From RPQJ01 sp963793675 (GTDB taxonomy: Bacteria; Pseudomonadota; Gammaproteobacteria; Steroidobacterales; Steroidobacteraceae): 64,000 bases of DNA. Below the pieces are notes generated by a model. It saw only the letters and a list, made by a program, of their open reading frames with translations, was not told where the DNA came from and made no database searches. The stretch is taken from NCBI GenBank assembly GCA_963793675.1, contig CAWCBA010000002.1, positions 372,001 through 436,000 of the forward strand, given 5' to 3'. Below are positions 34,736 through 43,113 of this stretch, one piece after another. The first letter of the stretch is position 1; every line of letters begins with the position of its first letter. The position numbers and the translations under genes were made by a program.

Positions 34736-36499
34736 TCAGGTGTACGCCTGGTACTTCTCGAGGTAACGCACCGGCTTCGACAACGCGTCTCGCCGGAACG
34801 GATCGCCCAGTTCCTGCGTCAGCATCATCTCGATTACCGTGCACTTGCCCGCAGCCTGTGCCTGCAACGATGCCTGCAACGCGGGGCCGACGTCGGACAG
34901 CTGGTCGACGGTGACCCCCTCGCAGCCAAAGGCTTTTGCCACGGCTGCCCAGCTCGGGCTGTCGAGGTTCACGGCATTGAAGCGTTGCGAGTAGAAGTCG
35001 ACGTGGTTCTTCTTCTCGGCGCCCCACTGGCCGTTGTTGAACACGACGACCGTCACGCCGATCTTCTCGCGTGCGCACGTGAGCAGCTCGTTGAGGCTGA
35101 TGCCCCACGCGCCGTCCCCCACATAGGCGATGGCCGGCCGATCCGGCGACGCGATCTTCGCGCCGCACGCCACCGGAAACGCATAGCCACAGTTGCCGAA
35201 ACTCATCGCCGCGAACATCGAACGCGGCTGCTCGAAGCGCAGGTACGAATTGGCAACCGAGCAGACGTTGCCGATGTCGGTCGAGACCATCGCGCCCTTC
35301 GGCATCGCCTTCTCGAGCTCGCGCAGCATCTGGCGCGGGTGCATGTACTTCGAACTCTTCGCGACTTCAAGCGAGAACGGATCACGCTCGTGCGTCCACT
35401 CGCCGAGTTCCTTTTCCCAGCCACTCCTCTCGGCCGCGATGCGCTGCGAGCGCTCGGCCTTGTTCGCGATGCACGCGAGCTCGCGCCCGGCGAGCCGCTC
35501 GATCAGTGCCACCGCGGCGGACTTCGCATCGCCATTGATGCCGACGGAGATCGGCTTGACCAGCCCCAGCATCTTCGCGTCGACGTCGACCTGGATGATC
35601 TTCGCGTTCGTCGGCCAGTAATCGAGTCCGTGCTGCGGCAGCGTGCCGAACGGCCCGAGCCGGGTGCCGAGGGCCAGCACGACGTCCGCCTGCGAAATCA
35701 GTTTCATCGCGGCCTTGGAGCCCTGGTAGCCGAGCGGGCCGCACCAGAGCGGGTGCGAGGCCGGGAACGAATCATTGTGCAGGTAGCTGTTGCAGACCGG
35801 CGCGTGCAGGAGCTCGGCGAGCTGCACGGCCTGCTGCGAACCTTCGGCAAGGATCACGCCGCCGCCCGCCAGGATGACCGGGAACTGCGCCTGCGCCAGC
35901 AGTGCCGCCGCTTGGTCCAGTGCCCTGGCATCGCCCGGCCCGCGACCGATGCGCATGGGCGGCGCGATCACCGCATTGCACTCACCATAGAAATAGTCAC
36001 GCGGGATGTTGAGCTGTGCCGGACCCATTTCCAGCATGGCACGGTCGAAGCAGCGGGCCGCGATCTCGGCCATGCGCTTCGGGTTGTTCACGTGACCCTG
36101 GAACTTCGTGATCTTGGAAAAGATCGGCAGTTGCTCCGTTTCCTGGAAGCCGCCCAGCCCCATCGTCATCGAGCCCGTCTCGGGAGTAATGAACACCACG
36201 GGCGAGTGAGCCCAGTACGCGGCCGCGATGGCGGTGACGAAATTGGTGATGCCTGGACCGTTCTGGGCGATGCACACGCCGTGGCGACCCGAGGCCCGGG
36301 CATAGCCGTCGGCCATGTGCGCCGCGCCCTGCTCGTGCGCCACCGGAATGAAGCGGATGCCAGCGGCTGGAAAGATGTCGAGCGCGTCCATGTAGGCCGA
36401 ACCGACGATGCCGAAGACGTCGGTGACGCCGTTGGCAGCGAGCGTTTCGACGAGAGCTTCCGAGGGGGTCATGCGCTGCGCGCCGGTAGTGCCACTCAC
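34736..36499 (-). CDS. xsc: sulfoacetaldehyde acetyltransferase (Xsc)
   Basis: Thiamine-diphosphate enzyme that splits sulfoacetaldehyde with phosphate into acetyl phosphate and sulfite, a late step in taurine and related sulfonate breakdown. 587 residues with the catalytic glutamate in VAHEQGAAHMADGYARASG, cofactor motif GDGAWGISLNELL ... VFNNGQWG, and the Xsc-type C-terminus GDPFRRDALSKPVRYLEKY. The GTG at 36499 has AAGGAG six bases upstream, better than the ATG at 36472. No pta, transporter or taurine genes adjoin it. Confidence 0.85.
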   Translation of the reverse strand: MSGTTGAQRMTPSEALVETLAANGVTDVFGIVGSAYMDALDIFPAAGIRFIPVAHEQGAAHMADGYARASGRHGVCIAQNGPGITNFVTAIAAAYWAHSPVVFITPETGSMTMGLGGFQETEQLPIFSKITKFQGHVNNPKRMAEIAARCFDRAMLEMGPAQLNIPRDYFYGECNAVIAPPMRIGRGPGDARALDQAAALLAQAQFPVILAGGGVILAEGSQQAVQLAELLHAPVCNSYLHNDSFPASHPLWCGPLGYQGSKAAMKLISQADVVLALGTRLGPFGTLPQHGLDYWPTNAKIIQVDVDAKMLGLVKPISVGINGDAKSAAVALIERLAGRELACIANKAERSQRIAAERSGWEKELGEWTHERDPFSLEVAKSSKYMHPRQMLRELEKAMPKGAMVSTDIGNVCSVANSYLRFEQPRSMFAAMSFGNCGYAFPVACGAKIASPDRPAIAYVGDGAWGISLNELLTCAREKIGVTVVVFNNGQWGAEKKNHVDFYSQRFNAVNLDSPSWAAVAKAFGCEGVTVDQLSDVGPALQASLQAQAAGKCTVIEMMLTQELGDPFRRDALSKPVRYLEKYQAYT

Positions 36500-36600
36500 G
36501 TTCTTCTCCTTCGACAAGTTGCCATTGTCCGGTAGGTCGTGCACCCCGTCATCGTGATCTGCCGAAGTGATTCAGGGCCTGCATTCTTCTGCCACACCAG

Positions 36601-36628
36601 AAAAATGGGCGGCCGAAGGCCGCCCATT
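36601..36628 (-). terminator. terminator after the DUF3300-DUF2950 operon
   Basis: 11-bp stem AATGGGCGGCC (36604-36614) / GGCCGCCCATT (36618-36628), 3-base loop, followed on the minus strand by TTTTT. A strong rho-independent terminator. Confidence 0.9.
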
Positions 36629-36653
36629 GTTGCGATGCGCTCGAAACGCTCGC

Positions 36654-37643
36654 TCAGGAGGCGGGAGACGCCTCATCCGGTGCCGGCGCTTCGTCGCTGA
36701 CGTCGGGTGGGACAATCGCGGTCCATGTCGAATCCGGGTCGAACTGCTGGATCGTCTCGACGACCGTCGCGGTGTCTTCGCCCAGGTCCTTCTGGAAGAC
36801 CACCCCGTCCGCGTTGACGATGAACGTCATCACGCCGCTCGCGCCATAGTCCGCAGGCCACGCAATTCCCGCGAAGCCTTCGGTCAGCACGCCGTCCTTG
36901 AAGTACTCGCGCGCGCCACCGTTGGCATTCGCTCCCTGCGCATAGAGCATGCGGTAGTAGTAGCCGTGGTACGGCGTACGCTGCGTTCCGGCGGCATACC
37001 CTTCCGCCGCCGCCGCTGCGACGAACGGGCCAGCCGGGCTCGGCGTTTCGTCTTCCGCCGTCGGCCAGTACAGGCCGTTGTGCATGCCCTCGTCGCTGAC
37101 CAGCTTGAGCGCGTAAATGCCCGCCGGGTCACCGTCGCGCCCTTCGGATGCGTAGGCGTTCTGTGCATTGACGTAGCCATACATCACGTCGATGGCGCCC
37201 AGTTCGTTCTCGCCCACTCGCCGGTAGATCATTTCGTCGGCGCCTGCCGCACCGTCCCAGACCCACTTGCCGTCGCGCTGCACCAGCGGGATCGGCATCG
37301 GCCACGCGTTGTCGCCAACGGTCAGCATCATCCTGTCGCCGTCCGCTGCAAGCGAGTGCTTCGCCTGGTACTGCGCGAGGAAGTCGGCACGGTCGGTCTT
37401 GTCGGCGACGGGGTCGCCCGACGACAACAATTCCTCGGTACCGGGCCCGAGCAGCTTCGCGATTGCAGCGGTGTCGTCCTGCTCGAGGGCCGCGACGAGC
37501 GCATTAACCGCTGCTTCCGGCGTCGCAAAGCCTGCAGCCTCGTCTTTCTTGCCGGCGCAGCCGACAGTCAGCAACGCGAGCGCCAGCAGCGATACGGCCG
37601 AGCGCGCGCGAACGATCTTACGTTCTGTGTTCTTCATGTTCAT
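36654..37643 (-). CDS. DUF2950 lipoprotein
   Basis: About 329 residues. Lipoprotein signal with lipobox LTVGC, then the DUF2950 fold: FATPEAAVNALVAALEQDD, WVWDGAAGADEMIYRRVGENELGAIDVMYGYVNAQ, HNGLYWP, TPYHGYYYRMLYAQG. Two in-frame ATGs (37643 and 37637) precede the signal. It lies 10 bases after the DUF3300 gene, a pairing often conserved in proteobacteria, so the two probably act together in the envelope. Function unknown. Confidence 0.88.
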   Translation of the reverse strand: MNMKNTERKIVRARSAVSLLALALLTVGCAGKKDEAAGFATPEAAVNALVAALEQDDTAAIAKLLGPGTEELLSSGDPVADKTDRADFLAQYQAKHSLAADGDRMMLTVGDNAWPMPIPLVQRDGKWVWDGAAGADEMIYRRVGENELGAIDVMYGYVNAQNAYASEGRDGDPAGIYALKLVSDEGMHNGLYWPTAEDETPSPAGPFVAAAAAEGYAAGTQRTPYHGYYYRMLYAQGANANGGAREYFKDGVLTEGFAGIAWPADYGASGVMTFIVNADGVVFQKDLGEDTATVVETIQQFDPDSTWTAIVPPDVSDEAPAPDEASPAS

Positions 37644-37652
37644 GCTCCTCGC

Positions 37653-39386
37653 TCAGCGCGCTTTCTTCTTGCCGCCACCGCCACCGCCCTTGCTGCGGGC
37701 ACCCTGCGGCATGCTCTGCTTGCCGCGCTGGCTGGCAGCGTTGGCACCGCCGCCGCCCCGGTTCGCACCGGATACTGCCGTGGGTTTGCTGGGGCGGGGC
37801 TGTGCGCTGGGTGACGGACGGTTCGCCGGCATCGGCTTGGCGGCCGGACGTTGCGCGCTGCCGCCACCGTAGCCGCGATCTCCGCTCGGCACCGGCTTCT
37901 GCGCGGGCTTCGGCTTGTCGCGAGTGGCGGGCTTCTGCGCCGGCTTCGGCATGTCACGCGTGCCCGGCATCGAGCCCGTGGACGGACGATTCGCCTTGTC
38001 CTTGCCCGCGTACGAACCCTGCACCTTCGGCGGAGTCCTGTTCTGGGCAGTCGCCGGACGCGCGTTGGACGCTGGTTTCGAATAGCCGGGCGTCGCGGAA
38101 TTGATCCGCTCCTGCGGGCTCTTCGCCGAGGCGGGTCGCTGGTCCTTGCCCGCGTAGCTCTGCTGGCCCTTCCAGTTGCTGGCCGTTGCGTTGGGCGAAG
38201 GGCGCTTCACGTCTTGCGGCATGGGCCGCGGCTGGCGCTTGCTGAGGTCGTTCAGGTCCGATCGGTTCGGCTTGGCCTGGGTTATCGGGCTGTTCGCCTT
38301 GCGCGGCTTGTTATAGCCGTTGTTGCCACCCTGGCGCGGCTTGTTGTCGTAGTTGTTCCAGTAGTTGTTGCTACTGCCCGGACGGTTGTTGCCACCGCCG
38401 GTGTTGATGTAGATGTTGCCGCTGTTCTGGAAGCCGCTGTTGTAATTCGGCGGACGGTTGTAGCCGTTGCTCGGGTAGTGGCCGCCGCCGTACGAAGGCC
38501 GGTACGGATACGGCGGGTAATAGGGCATGCCGCCATAGCCGTAGTTCGGGTAGTAGTAGCCGTTGTGACGGTCGTCGTCATCGAAGATTTCGTTGACGAG
38601 GATGCCGGCACCGAACGCGAGCAGGCCTGTCGTGACCATCGCGCCGGTGCTGTGACCGGTCTTTTCCGTGGTCGTGGTGGTTGCGACCGGCGCTGCGGCC
38701 GCAGCCGCCGGTGCCGGCGCATACACGGCTTGCGGGTCGTACTGCGGCACGTAGACCACGTCCGGCTTCGGCGGACTCAGCACGACGACTTCCTTGCCTT
38801 CCTGCACCTCGGTCTCGACCTTCATGGCCTCGGACGACTGCAGGTTGCCGACGTCCATGGCCTGCTTGCGCAGGCGCTGCACGGCGTCGAGCACGCCAGC
38901 CTGGTCAGCGACGAACGCCTGGCCGAGCTCGGTGGTCCAGCCGAGTTCCATGCACATCATGTCGATCGTTTCCGGAAACTGAACCAGCGCCCGGATCGGC
39001 GGGGTGAACCCGACCTGTGCGGCGCCGTCGTCGAGCGCCTTGCCCTTGAGGCTCTCGTTCGCGATGAGCCAGTTGCCGGCGTCGAGCACTTCCTGCGGAT
39101 TGGTCGAGGCGATCAGCACCTGCGACAGCACTGGATCGGGATACAGCGCAATCGGCGCAAGCAGCTCTTCGAGCGCTTCCGCCGTCCACGTGGCGTTGGC
39201 GACGTCGGCAGCGGTAATTGGTGCGGGCGCAGCGGCGGGTGCGGCGTCGGGTGCCGCGGCCGGTGGCGCGACAGCCGTCGTCGTGGCTGCGGGCTCCTCC
39301 TTCGAGCCGCAACCGGCGAGTGCCGTCACGACGCCGAAAGCGAGTGCGATCGCCAGGTTGCGGCGATCCGGGGCGCGAATCTTCAT
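37653..39386 (-). CDS. DUF3300 lipoprotein with long low-complexity tail
   Basis: 577 residues. Lipoprotein signal (lipobox LAGC) then the DUF3300 domain (about 60-220: EELLAPIALYPDPVLSQVLIASTNPQEV, WLIANESLKGKALDD, KPDVVYVPQYDPQAVY). One hydrophobic segment follows, then Asn/Tyr/Gly-rich repeats (YYYPNYGYGG..., GNNRPGSSNNYWNNYDN) and a Lys/Pro/Ala-rich tail (AGKD and KPAQKP repeats). GGGAGG precedes the ATG at 39386. The tail suggests an extracytoplasmic, perhaps peptidoglycan- or polyanion-binding, role; that is inference. Confidence 0.88.
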   Translation of the reverse strand: MKIRAPDRRNLAIALAFGVVTALAGCGSKEEPAATTTAVAPPAAAPDAAPAAAPAPITAADVANATWTAEALEELLAPIALYPDPVLSQVLIASTNPQEVLDAGNWLIANESLKGKALDDGAAQVGFTPPIRALVQFPETIDMMCMELGWTTELGQAFVADQAGVLDAVQRLRKQAMDVGNLQSSEAMKVETEVQEGKEVVVLSPPKPDVVYVPQYDPQAVYAPAPAAAAAAPVATTTTTEKTGHSTGAMVTTGLLAFGAGILVNEIFDDDDRHNGYYYPNYGYGGMPYYPPYPYRPSYGGGHYPSNGYNRPPNYNSGFQNSGNIYINTGGGNNRPGSSNNYWNNYDNKPRQGGNNGYNKPRKANSPITQAKPNRSDLNDLSKRQPRPMPQDVKRPSPNATASNWKGQQSYAGKDQRPASAKSPQERINSATPGYSKPASNARPATAQNRTPPKVQGSYAGKDKANRPSTGSMPGTRDMPKPAQKPATRDKPKPAQKPVPSGDRGYGGGSAQRPAAKPMPANRPSPSAQPRPSKPTAVSGANRGGGGANAASQRGKQSMPQGARSKGGGGGGKKKAR

Positions 39387-39610
39387 CAAGGGACCTCCCC
39401 CGCATTGGCGCGGGTCGTTTTTATCGACGCACGTCTCCAACCGCCCCTTCCTGGCAGTCGTCGCGTGTATTTCCGCACCCCCCCGAATCGAGACGAACTC
39501 TAGCACGGCGTCGCGGTTTTCCGTGAGGTGGGGATAGCTGGTGCGCCGCTCCGGGGATTGCTGTCGGGCCCGTTCGCCACATCGGAGCCGTGCAGGAGCG
39601 ATGAACCCTA
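39387..39610. other. divergent intergenic region, DUF3300 side
   Basis: Part of the 446-base gap between the divergent DUF3300 gene and glnA. It must contain the DUF3300 promoter; no clear -10/-35 pair is evident to me. The glnA-side elements are listed separately. Confidence 0.4.
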
Positions 39611-39613
39611 TGT

Positions 39614-39628
39614 GCACCAACACAGGGC
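39614..39628. promoter_or_regulatory. NtrC-binding half-conserved site (distal)
   Basis: GCACCAACACAGGGC: the left half matches the NtrC consensus GCACCAnnnTGGTGC, the right half is weak. The centre is 31 bp (about three helical turns) from the proximal site. Confidence 0.5.
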
Positions 39629-39644
39629 ATCAAAACGCTCATAT

Positions 39645-39659
39645 GCACCAATATGGAGC
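39645..39659. promoter_or_regulatory. NtrC-binding site (proximal)
   Basis: GCACCAATATGGAGC, one mismatch to the palindromic NtrC consensus GCACCAnnnTGGTGC, about 85 bp upstream of the sigma-54 promoter. A typical enhancer position for glnA. Confidence 0.7.
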
Positions 39660-39724
39660 TCCGCGCTGGACGCAATCGAACATGGCGGGCAATCGCAACC
39701 CCTGGTTGCGCGTTTTTCGTGCGA

Positions 39725-39740
39725 TGGCATAATTGGTGCA
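39725..39740 (+). promoter_or_regulatory. sigma-54 promoter of glnA
   Basis: TGGCATAATTGGTGCA: invariant GG (39726-39727) and GC (39738-39739) separated by exactly 10 bases, as required for RpoN (-24/-12). It lies about 95 bases before the glnA ATG, downstream of the NtrC sites. Confidence 0.75.
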
Positions 39741-39832
39741 TTCCGATTGCGCTCACAGACAATCTCTCAAGGGCCGTCGCGGCGAGCGACCCTGAGCATC
39801 TCATTCGCTGCACGAATTCATCAGGAGACCCC

Positions 39833-41245
39833 ATGAGCACCGGCGCTGACGTCCTCAAGCTGATCGAGGAAAAGGGAATCAAGTACGTTGACCTGCGCTT
39901 CACCGACACGAAGGGCAAGGAACAGCACGTGACCGTGCCGTCGCGCATGGTCGACGACGCCTTCTTCGAGGACGGCAAGGGCTTCGACGGCTCGTCGATC
40001 GCCGGCTGGAAGGGCATCCAGGAGTCGGACATGATCCTCATGCCGGATGCGACCACCGCCATCGTCGATCCGTTCTTCGAAGAGCCGACGCTCAACCTGC
40101 GCTGCGACATCGTCGAGCCGTCGACGATGCAGGGCTATGAGCGCGACCCGCGGTCGCTGGCGAAGCGTGCCGAGGCGTACCTGAAGTCGACCGGCATCGC
40201 CGATACCTCGTTGTGGGGCCCCGAGAACGAATTCTTCATCTTCGACAACGTGCGCCATGGCAGCTCGATCAACGGCTGCTTCTACGAAGTCGATTCTGCG
40301 CAGGGCGCGTGGAACTCGGGCGCGCAGCTCGACGGCGGCAACCTGGGCCACCGTCCGACCGTGAAGGGCGGCTACTTCCCCGTTCCGCCGGTCGACACCT
40401 ACCAGGACCTGCGCACCGCCATGTGCGGTGCGATGGAGCAGCTTGGGCTCAAGGTCGAGGTGCACCACGCCGAAGTGGCAACCGGCGGCCAGGCCGAGAT
40501 CAACGTCTCGGCCAACACGCTGGTAAAGAAGGCCGACGAAGTGCAGATCCTGAAGTACGCCGTCCACAACGTGGCAGCGGCGTACGGCAAGACGGCCACC
40601 TTCATGCCGAAGCCGCTCGTGGGTGACAACGGCAACGGCATGCACGTGAACCAGTCCCTGGCGAAGGATGGCAAGAACATCTTTGCCGGCGACAAGTACG
40701 GCGGCCTGTCTGAAATCGCGATCTACTACATCGGCGGCATCATCAAGCATGCCAAGGCGCTGAACGCGATCGCGAACGCCAGCACCAACAGCTACAAGCG
40801 CCTGGTACCGGGTTTCGAAGCCCCGGTCATGCTCGCGTACTCCGCGCGCAATCGCTCGGCGTCGATCCGTATCCCGCACGTCATCAATCCGAAGGGTCGC
40901 CGCATCGAAGTGCGCTTCCCGGACAGCACGGCGAACCCGTACCTGTGCTTTGCAGCGATGCTCATGGCCGGTCTCGACGGCGTGAAGAACAAGATTCACC
41001 CGGGCGACCCGTCGGACAAGGACCTTTACGACCTCGAGCCCGAGGAAGCGAAGGACATTCCGACCGTCTGCCATTCGCTCGACATGGCGCTCGAAGCCCT
41101 CGACAAGGACCGCGGGTTCCTCAAGGAAGGCGGCGTGTTCACGGACGACGTCATCGATGCCTACATCAGCCTGAAGATGCAGGAAGTGACGCGGCTGCGC
41201 ATGGCGACGCACCCGGTCGAGCTCGAGCTGTACTACAGCGTCTGA
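39833..41245 (+). CDS. glnA: glutamine synthetase type I
   Basis: Makes glutamine from glutamate, ammonia and ATP as a dodecamer. 470 residues: DGSSIAGWKGIQESDM near residue 55, active-site WGPENEFFIFD, GSGMH-type loop as GDNGNGMHVNQS, NSYKRLVPGFEAPV and RNRSASIRIP. The adenylylation tyrosine is in DKDLYDLEPEE, so control by GlnE is likely. AGGAG at 39823 fixes the ATG at 39833. Sigma-54 and NtrC elements upstream and ntrBC downstream give nitrogen control. Confidence 0.98.
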   Translation: MSTGADVLKLIEEKGIKYVDLRFTDTKGKEQHVTVPSRMVDDAFFEDGKGFDGSSIAGWKGIQESDMILMPDATTAIVDPFFEEPTLNLRCDIVEPSTMQGYERDPRSLAKRAEAYLKSTGIADTSLWGPENEFFIFDNVRHGSSINGCFYEVDSAQGAWNSGAQLDGGNLGHRPTVKGGYFPVPPVDTYQDLRTAMCGAMEQLGLKVEVHHAEVATGGQAEINVSANTLVKKADEVQILKYAVHNVAAAYGKTATFMPKPLVGDNGNGMHVNQSLAKDGKNIFAGDKYGGLSEIAIYYIGGIIKHAKALNAIANASTNSYKRLVPGFEAPVMLAYSARNRSASIRIPHVINPKGRRIEVRFPDSTANPYLCFAAMLMAGLDGVKNKIHPGDPSDKDLYDLEPEEAKDIPTVCHSLDMALEALDKDRGFLKEGGVFTDDVIDAYISLKMQEVTRLRMATHPVELELYYSV

Positions 41246-41263
41246 CGCGGGCTGGTCATGCCT

Positions 41264-41303
41264 GATCGCGCCGGGCGGGCTCCTCAGGCCGCCCGGCGCG
41301 ATC
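41264..41303 (+). terminator. hairpin after glnA
   Basis: Perfect 15-bp stem GATCGCGCCGGGCGG (41264-41278) with its complement (41289-41303) and a 10-base loop, 19 bases after the glnA stop. No U-tract follows, so it may attenuate read-through into ntrBC or stabilise the glnA mRNA rather than fully terminate. Confidence 0.65.
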
Positions 41304-41379
41304 GCCCGTCCATGACGCACTTCGCGGATCGCGGGCGTCGCTTTGTCAGCGGAATCGCAAGTCGCTATGCTTCTGGACC

Positions 41380-41961
41380 ATGAAAACCTGGCTACTGCTG
41401 CTCGGATGCCTGCTCGCCCTGACGAGCCAGGCCCAGACTCGCCGCGAGGTCTACGCGTGGAAGGACGCGCAAGGCGTCACGCACTACTCGGACTATCCCC
41501 AGCCCGGCGCGCGCAAGATCATATTGAACGGCTCGCCCTCGACCACGACGGCGACGCAACCGGCCACGACAGCCGCGGCAGCCAGGCCGGCGGCACAATC
41601 TGCTGCGACCGAGGTCGCCTACCAAAGGCTCGAGATCTGGTCGCCGGAGAACGGCGCCAACTTCTTCGAACCCGACTCGGTCGTCGACGTCCGCTTGCGC
41701 CTGGAGCCTGCCCTGGGCCCCACGGACCGGCTGCTCACCTATCTCGATGGCAAGTTGCTGCCGGGCGAGAACTTGACGGAGCACGCGCTGACCGATGTGG
41801 AACGCGGCGTGCATTCGGTCACGAGCGTCGTCGTCAACCGGGACGGCAAGGAATTGATCCGCAGCGAGCCGCTCGTCTTTCACATGAAGCAGACGACCAT
41901 GAACAATCCGCGCAACGTCGGGCCGTCGCTCAAGCCGAAACCAACGCCCAGGGGCGGCTGA
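41380..41961 (+). CDS. DUF4124 domain exported protein
   Basis: 193 residues: signal peptide (MKTWLLLLGCLLALTSQAQ), then DUF4124 (EVYAWKDAQGVTHYSDYPQPGARKI), a Thr/Ala-rich linker and a C-terminal beta-rich part (RLEIWSPENGANFFEPDSVVDVRLRLEPALGPTDRLLTYLDGKLL). It sits between glnA and ntrB in the same direction. Function unknown, but the position suggests a periplasmic role tied to nitrogen status, or merely a passenger. Confidence 0.85.
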   Translation: MKTWLLLLGCLLALTSQAQTRREVYAWKDAQGVTHYSDYPQPGARKIILNGSPSTTTATQPATTAAAARPAAQSAATEVAYQRLEIWSPENGANFFEPDSVVDVRLRLEPALGPTDRLLTYLDGKLLPGENLTEHALTDVERGVHSVTSVVVNRDGKELIRSEPLVFHMKQTTMNNPRNVGPSLKPKPTPRGG

Positions 41962-42006
41962 AGCTTCCGCTCGCACCGGCGTCGCGCCCTGCAGGGAGGG
42001 CGTGAC

Positions 42007-43113
42007 GTGGCCGCCGAACCCCGCGCGGTCGCAAGAACCACCCCGGCCGAACTCGCCGCAATGCTCGACGGCATGGCGACCTCCATCGTCTGGCTCGATG
42101 GCGACGGCGCGGTCGTGCACCTGAACGAACCCGCCGAAGACCTGTTCGGGGTCAGCCGCAACCAGGTCATGGGTCGCGCCATGCGCGACCTGCTCAAGTC
42201 CAACATCGAACTCGAAGGCGTCGTGAGCCGCGCCCGCGCGGCTGCCGCGCAGTACTCGCGCCGCGAGATCCCGTTCGAGGCCGGCCCTGGCGCCGCGCCG
42301 CGCGTGCTCGACGTCACCGTGACGCCGTTCGATCCGCCAGGCCGCGGCGGCGGCGTGCTGGTCGAGCTTGCCGACACTACGCATCACCAGCGCATCACGC
42401 GCGAGAATGCGCTGCTCACGCAACTCGGTGGCAGCCGCGCGATGGTTCGCCAGCTCGCGCACGAGATCAAGAATCCGCTCGGTGGCTTGCGCGGCGCGGC
42501 GCAGCTGCTCGAGCGCCAGCTCAAGGAGCCGGCACTGCATGAATACACCGCGGTCATCATCGCCGAGGCCGATCGGCTCGCGGCCCTGGTCGACGCATTG
42601 CTCGGACCCGGGCAGCCACCGCGCAAGGAACCGGTCAACATCCACGAGATCGTGCAGCACGTCGGGCACCTGCTCGCAGCCGAGGCGCCGACCGGCGTGC
42701 AGATCGAACGCGATTACGATCCGAGCCTGCCGCGCCTGCGCCTCGACCGGAACCAGATCATCCAGGCGCTGCTCAACCTGGGACGCAACGCAATCCAGGC
42801 CGTCGGCGAGCACGGCCGCATCGTGCTGCGTACGCGCGCACTGACCAATGCCAGCATCGGCAGCCGCCGTTACCGTGTCGTCGTCGGCCTGCAGGTGGAG
42901 GACGACGGCCCCGGCGTGCCGGTCGAACTCAAGGACACCGTGTTCTATCCACTCGTCACGGGGCGCAAGACCGGCACCGGTCTCGGCCTTGCCGTCGCGC
43001 AAGACCTGATCGGCCGTCACGACGGCCTCATCGAATTCGACAGTCGCCCGGGTCGCACTGTCTTCACGATCCTGTTGCCTTTCGACGCCAATGAACCAAC
43101 CGCCGGCACTTGA
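42007..43113 (+). CDS. glnL: nitrogen regulation sensor kinase NtrB
   Basis: Cytoplasmic histidine kinase/phosphatase controlling NtrC according to PII. 368 residues: PAS domain (MLDGMATSIVWLDGDGAVVHLNEPAEDLFG), H-box RQLAHEIKNPLGGLRGAAQLLER with the phospho-accepting His, N-box LLNLGRNAIQAV, G1 DDGPGVP and G2 GTGLGLAVAQDLI. GTG start at 42007 with GGAGG about 8 bases upstream. It overlaps ntrC by 23 bases. Confidence 0.96.
   Translation: MAAEPRAVARTTPAELAAMLDGMATSIVWLDGDGAVVHLNEPAEDLFGVSRNQVMGRAMRDLLKSNIELEGVVSRARAAAAQYSRREIPFEAGPGAAPRVLDVTVTPFDPPGRGGGVLVELADTTHHQRITRENALLTQLGGSRAMVRQLAHEIKNPLGGLRGAAQLLERQLKEPALHEYTAVIIAEADRLAALVDALLGPGQPPRKEPVNIHEIVQHVGHLLAAEAPTGVQIERDYDPSLPRLRLDRNQIIQALLNLGRNAIQAVGEHGRIVLRTRALTNASIGSRRYRVVVGLQVEDDGPGVPVELKDTVFYPLVTGRKTGTGLGLAVAQDLIGRHDGLIEFDSRPGRTVFTILLPFDANEPTAGT

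Noticed and set aside
33536..36535. A 999-codon open frame opposite the ABC1 kinase and Xsc genes
   Set aside because: It spans two real genes on the other strand and the gap between them, with no recognisable protein features.
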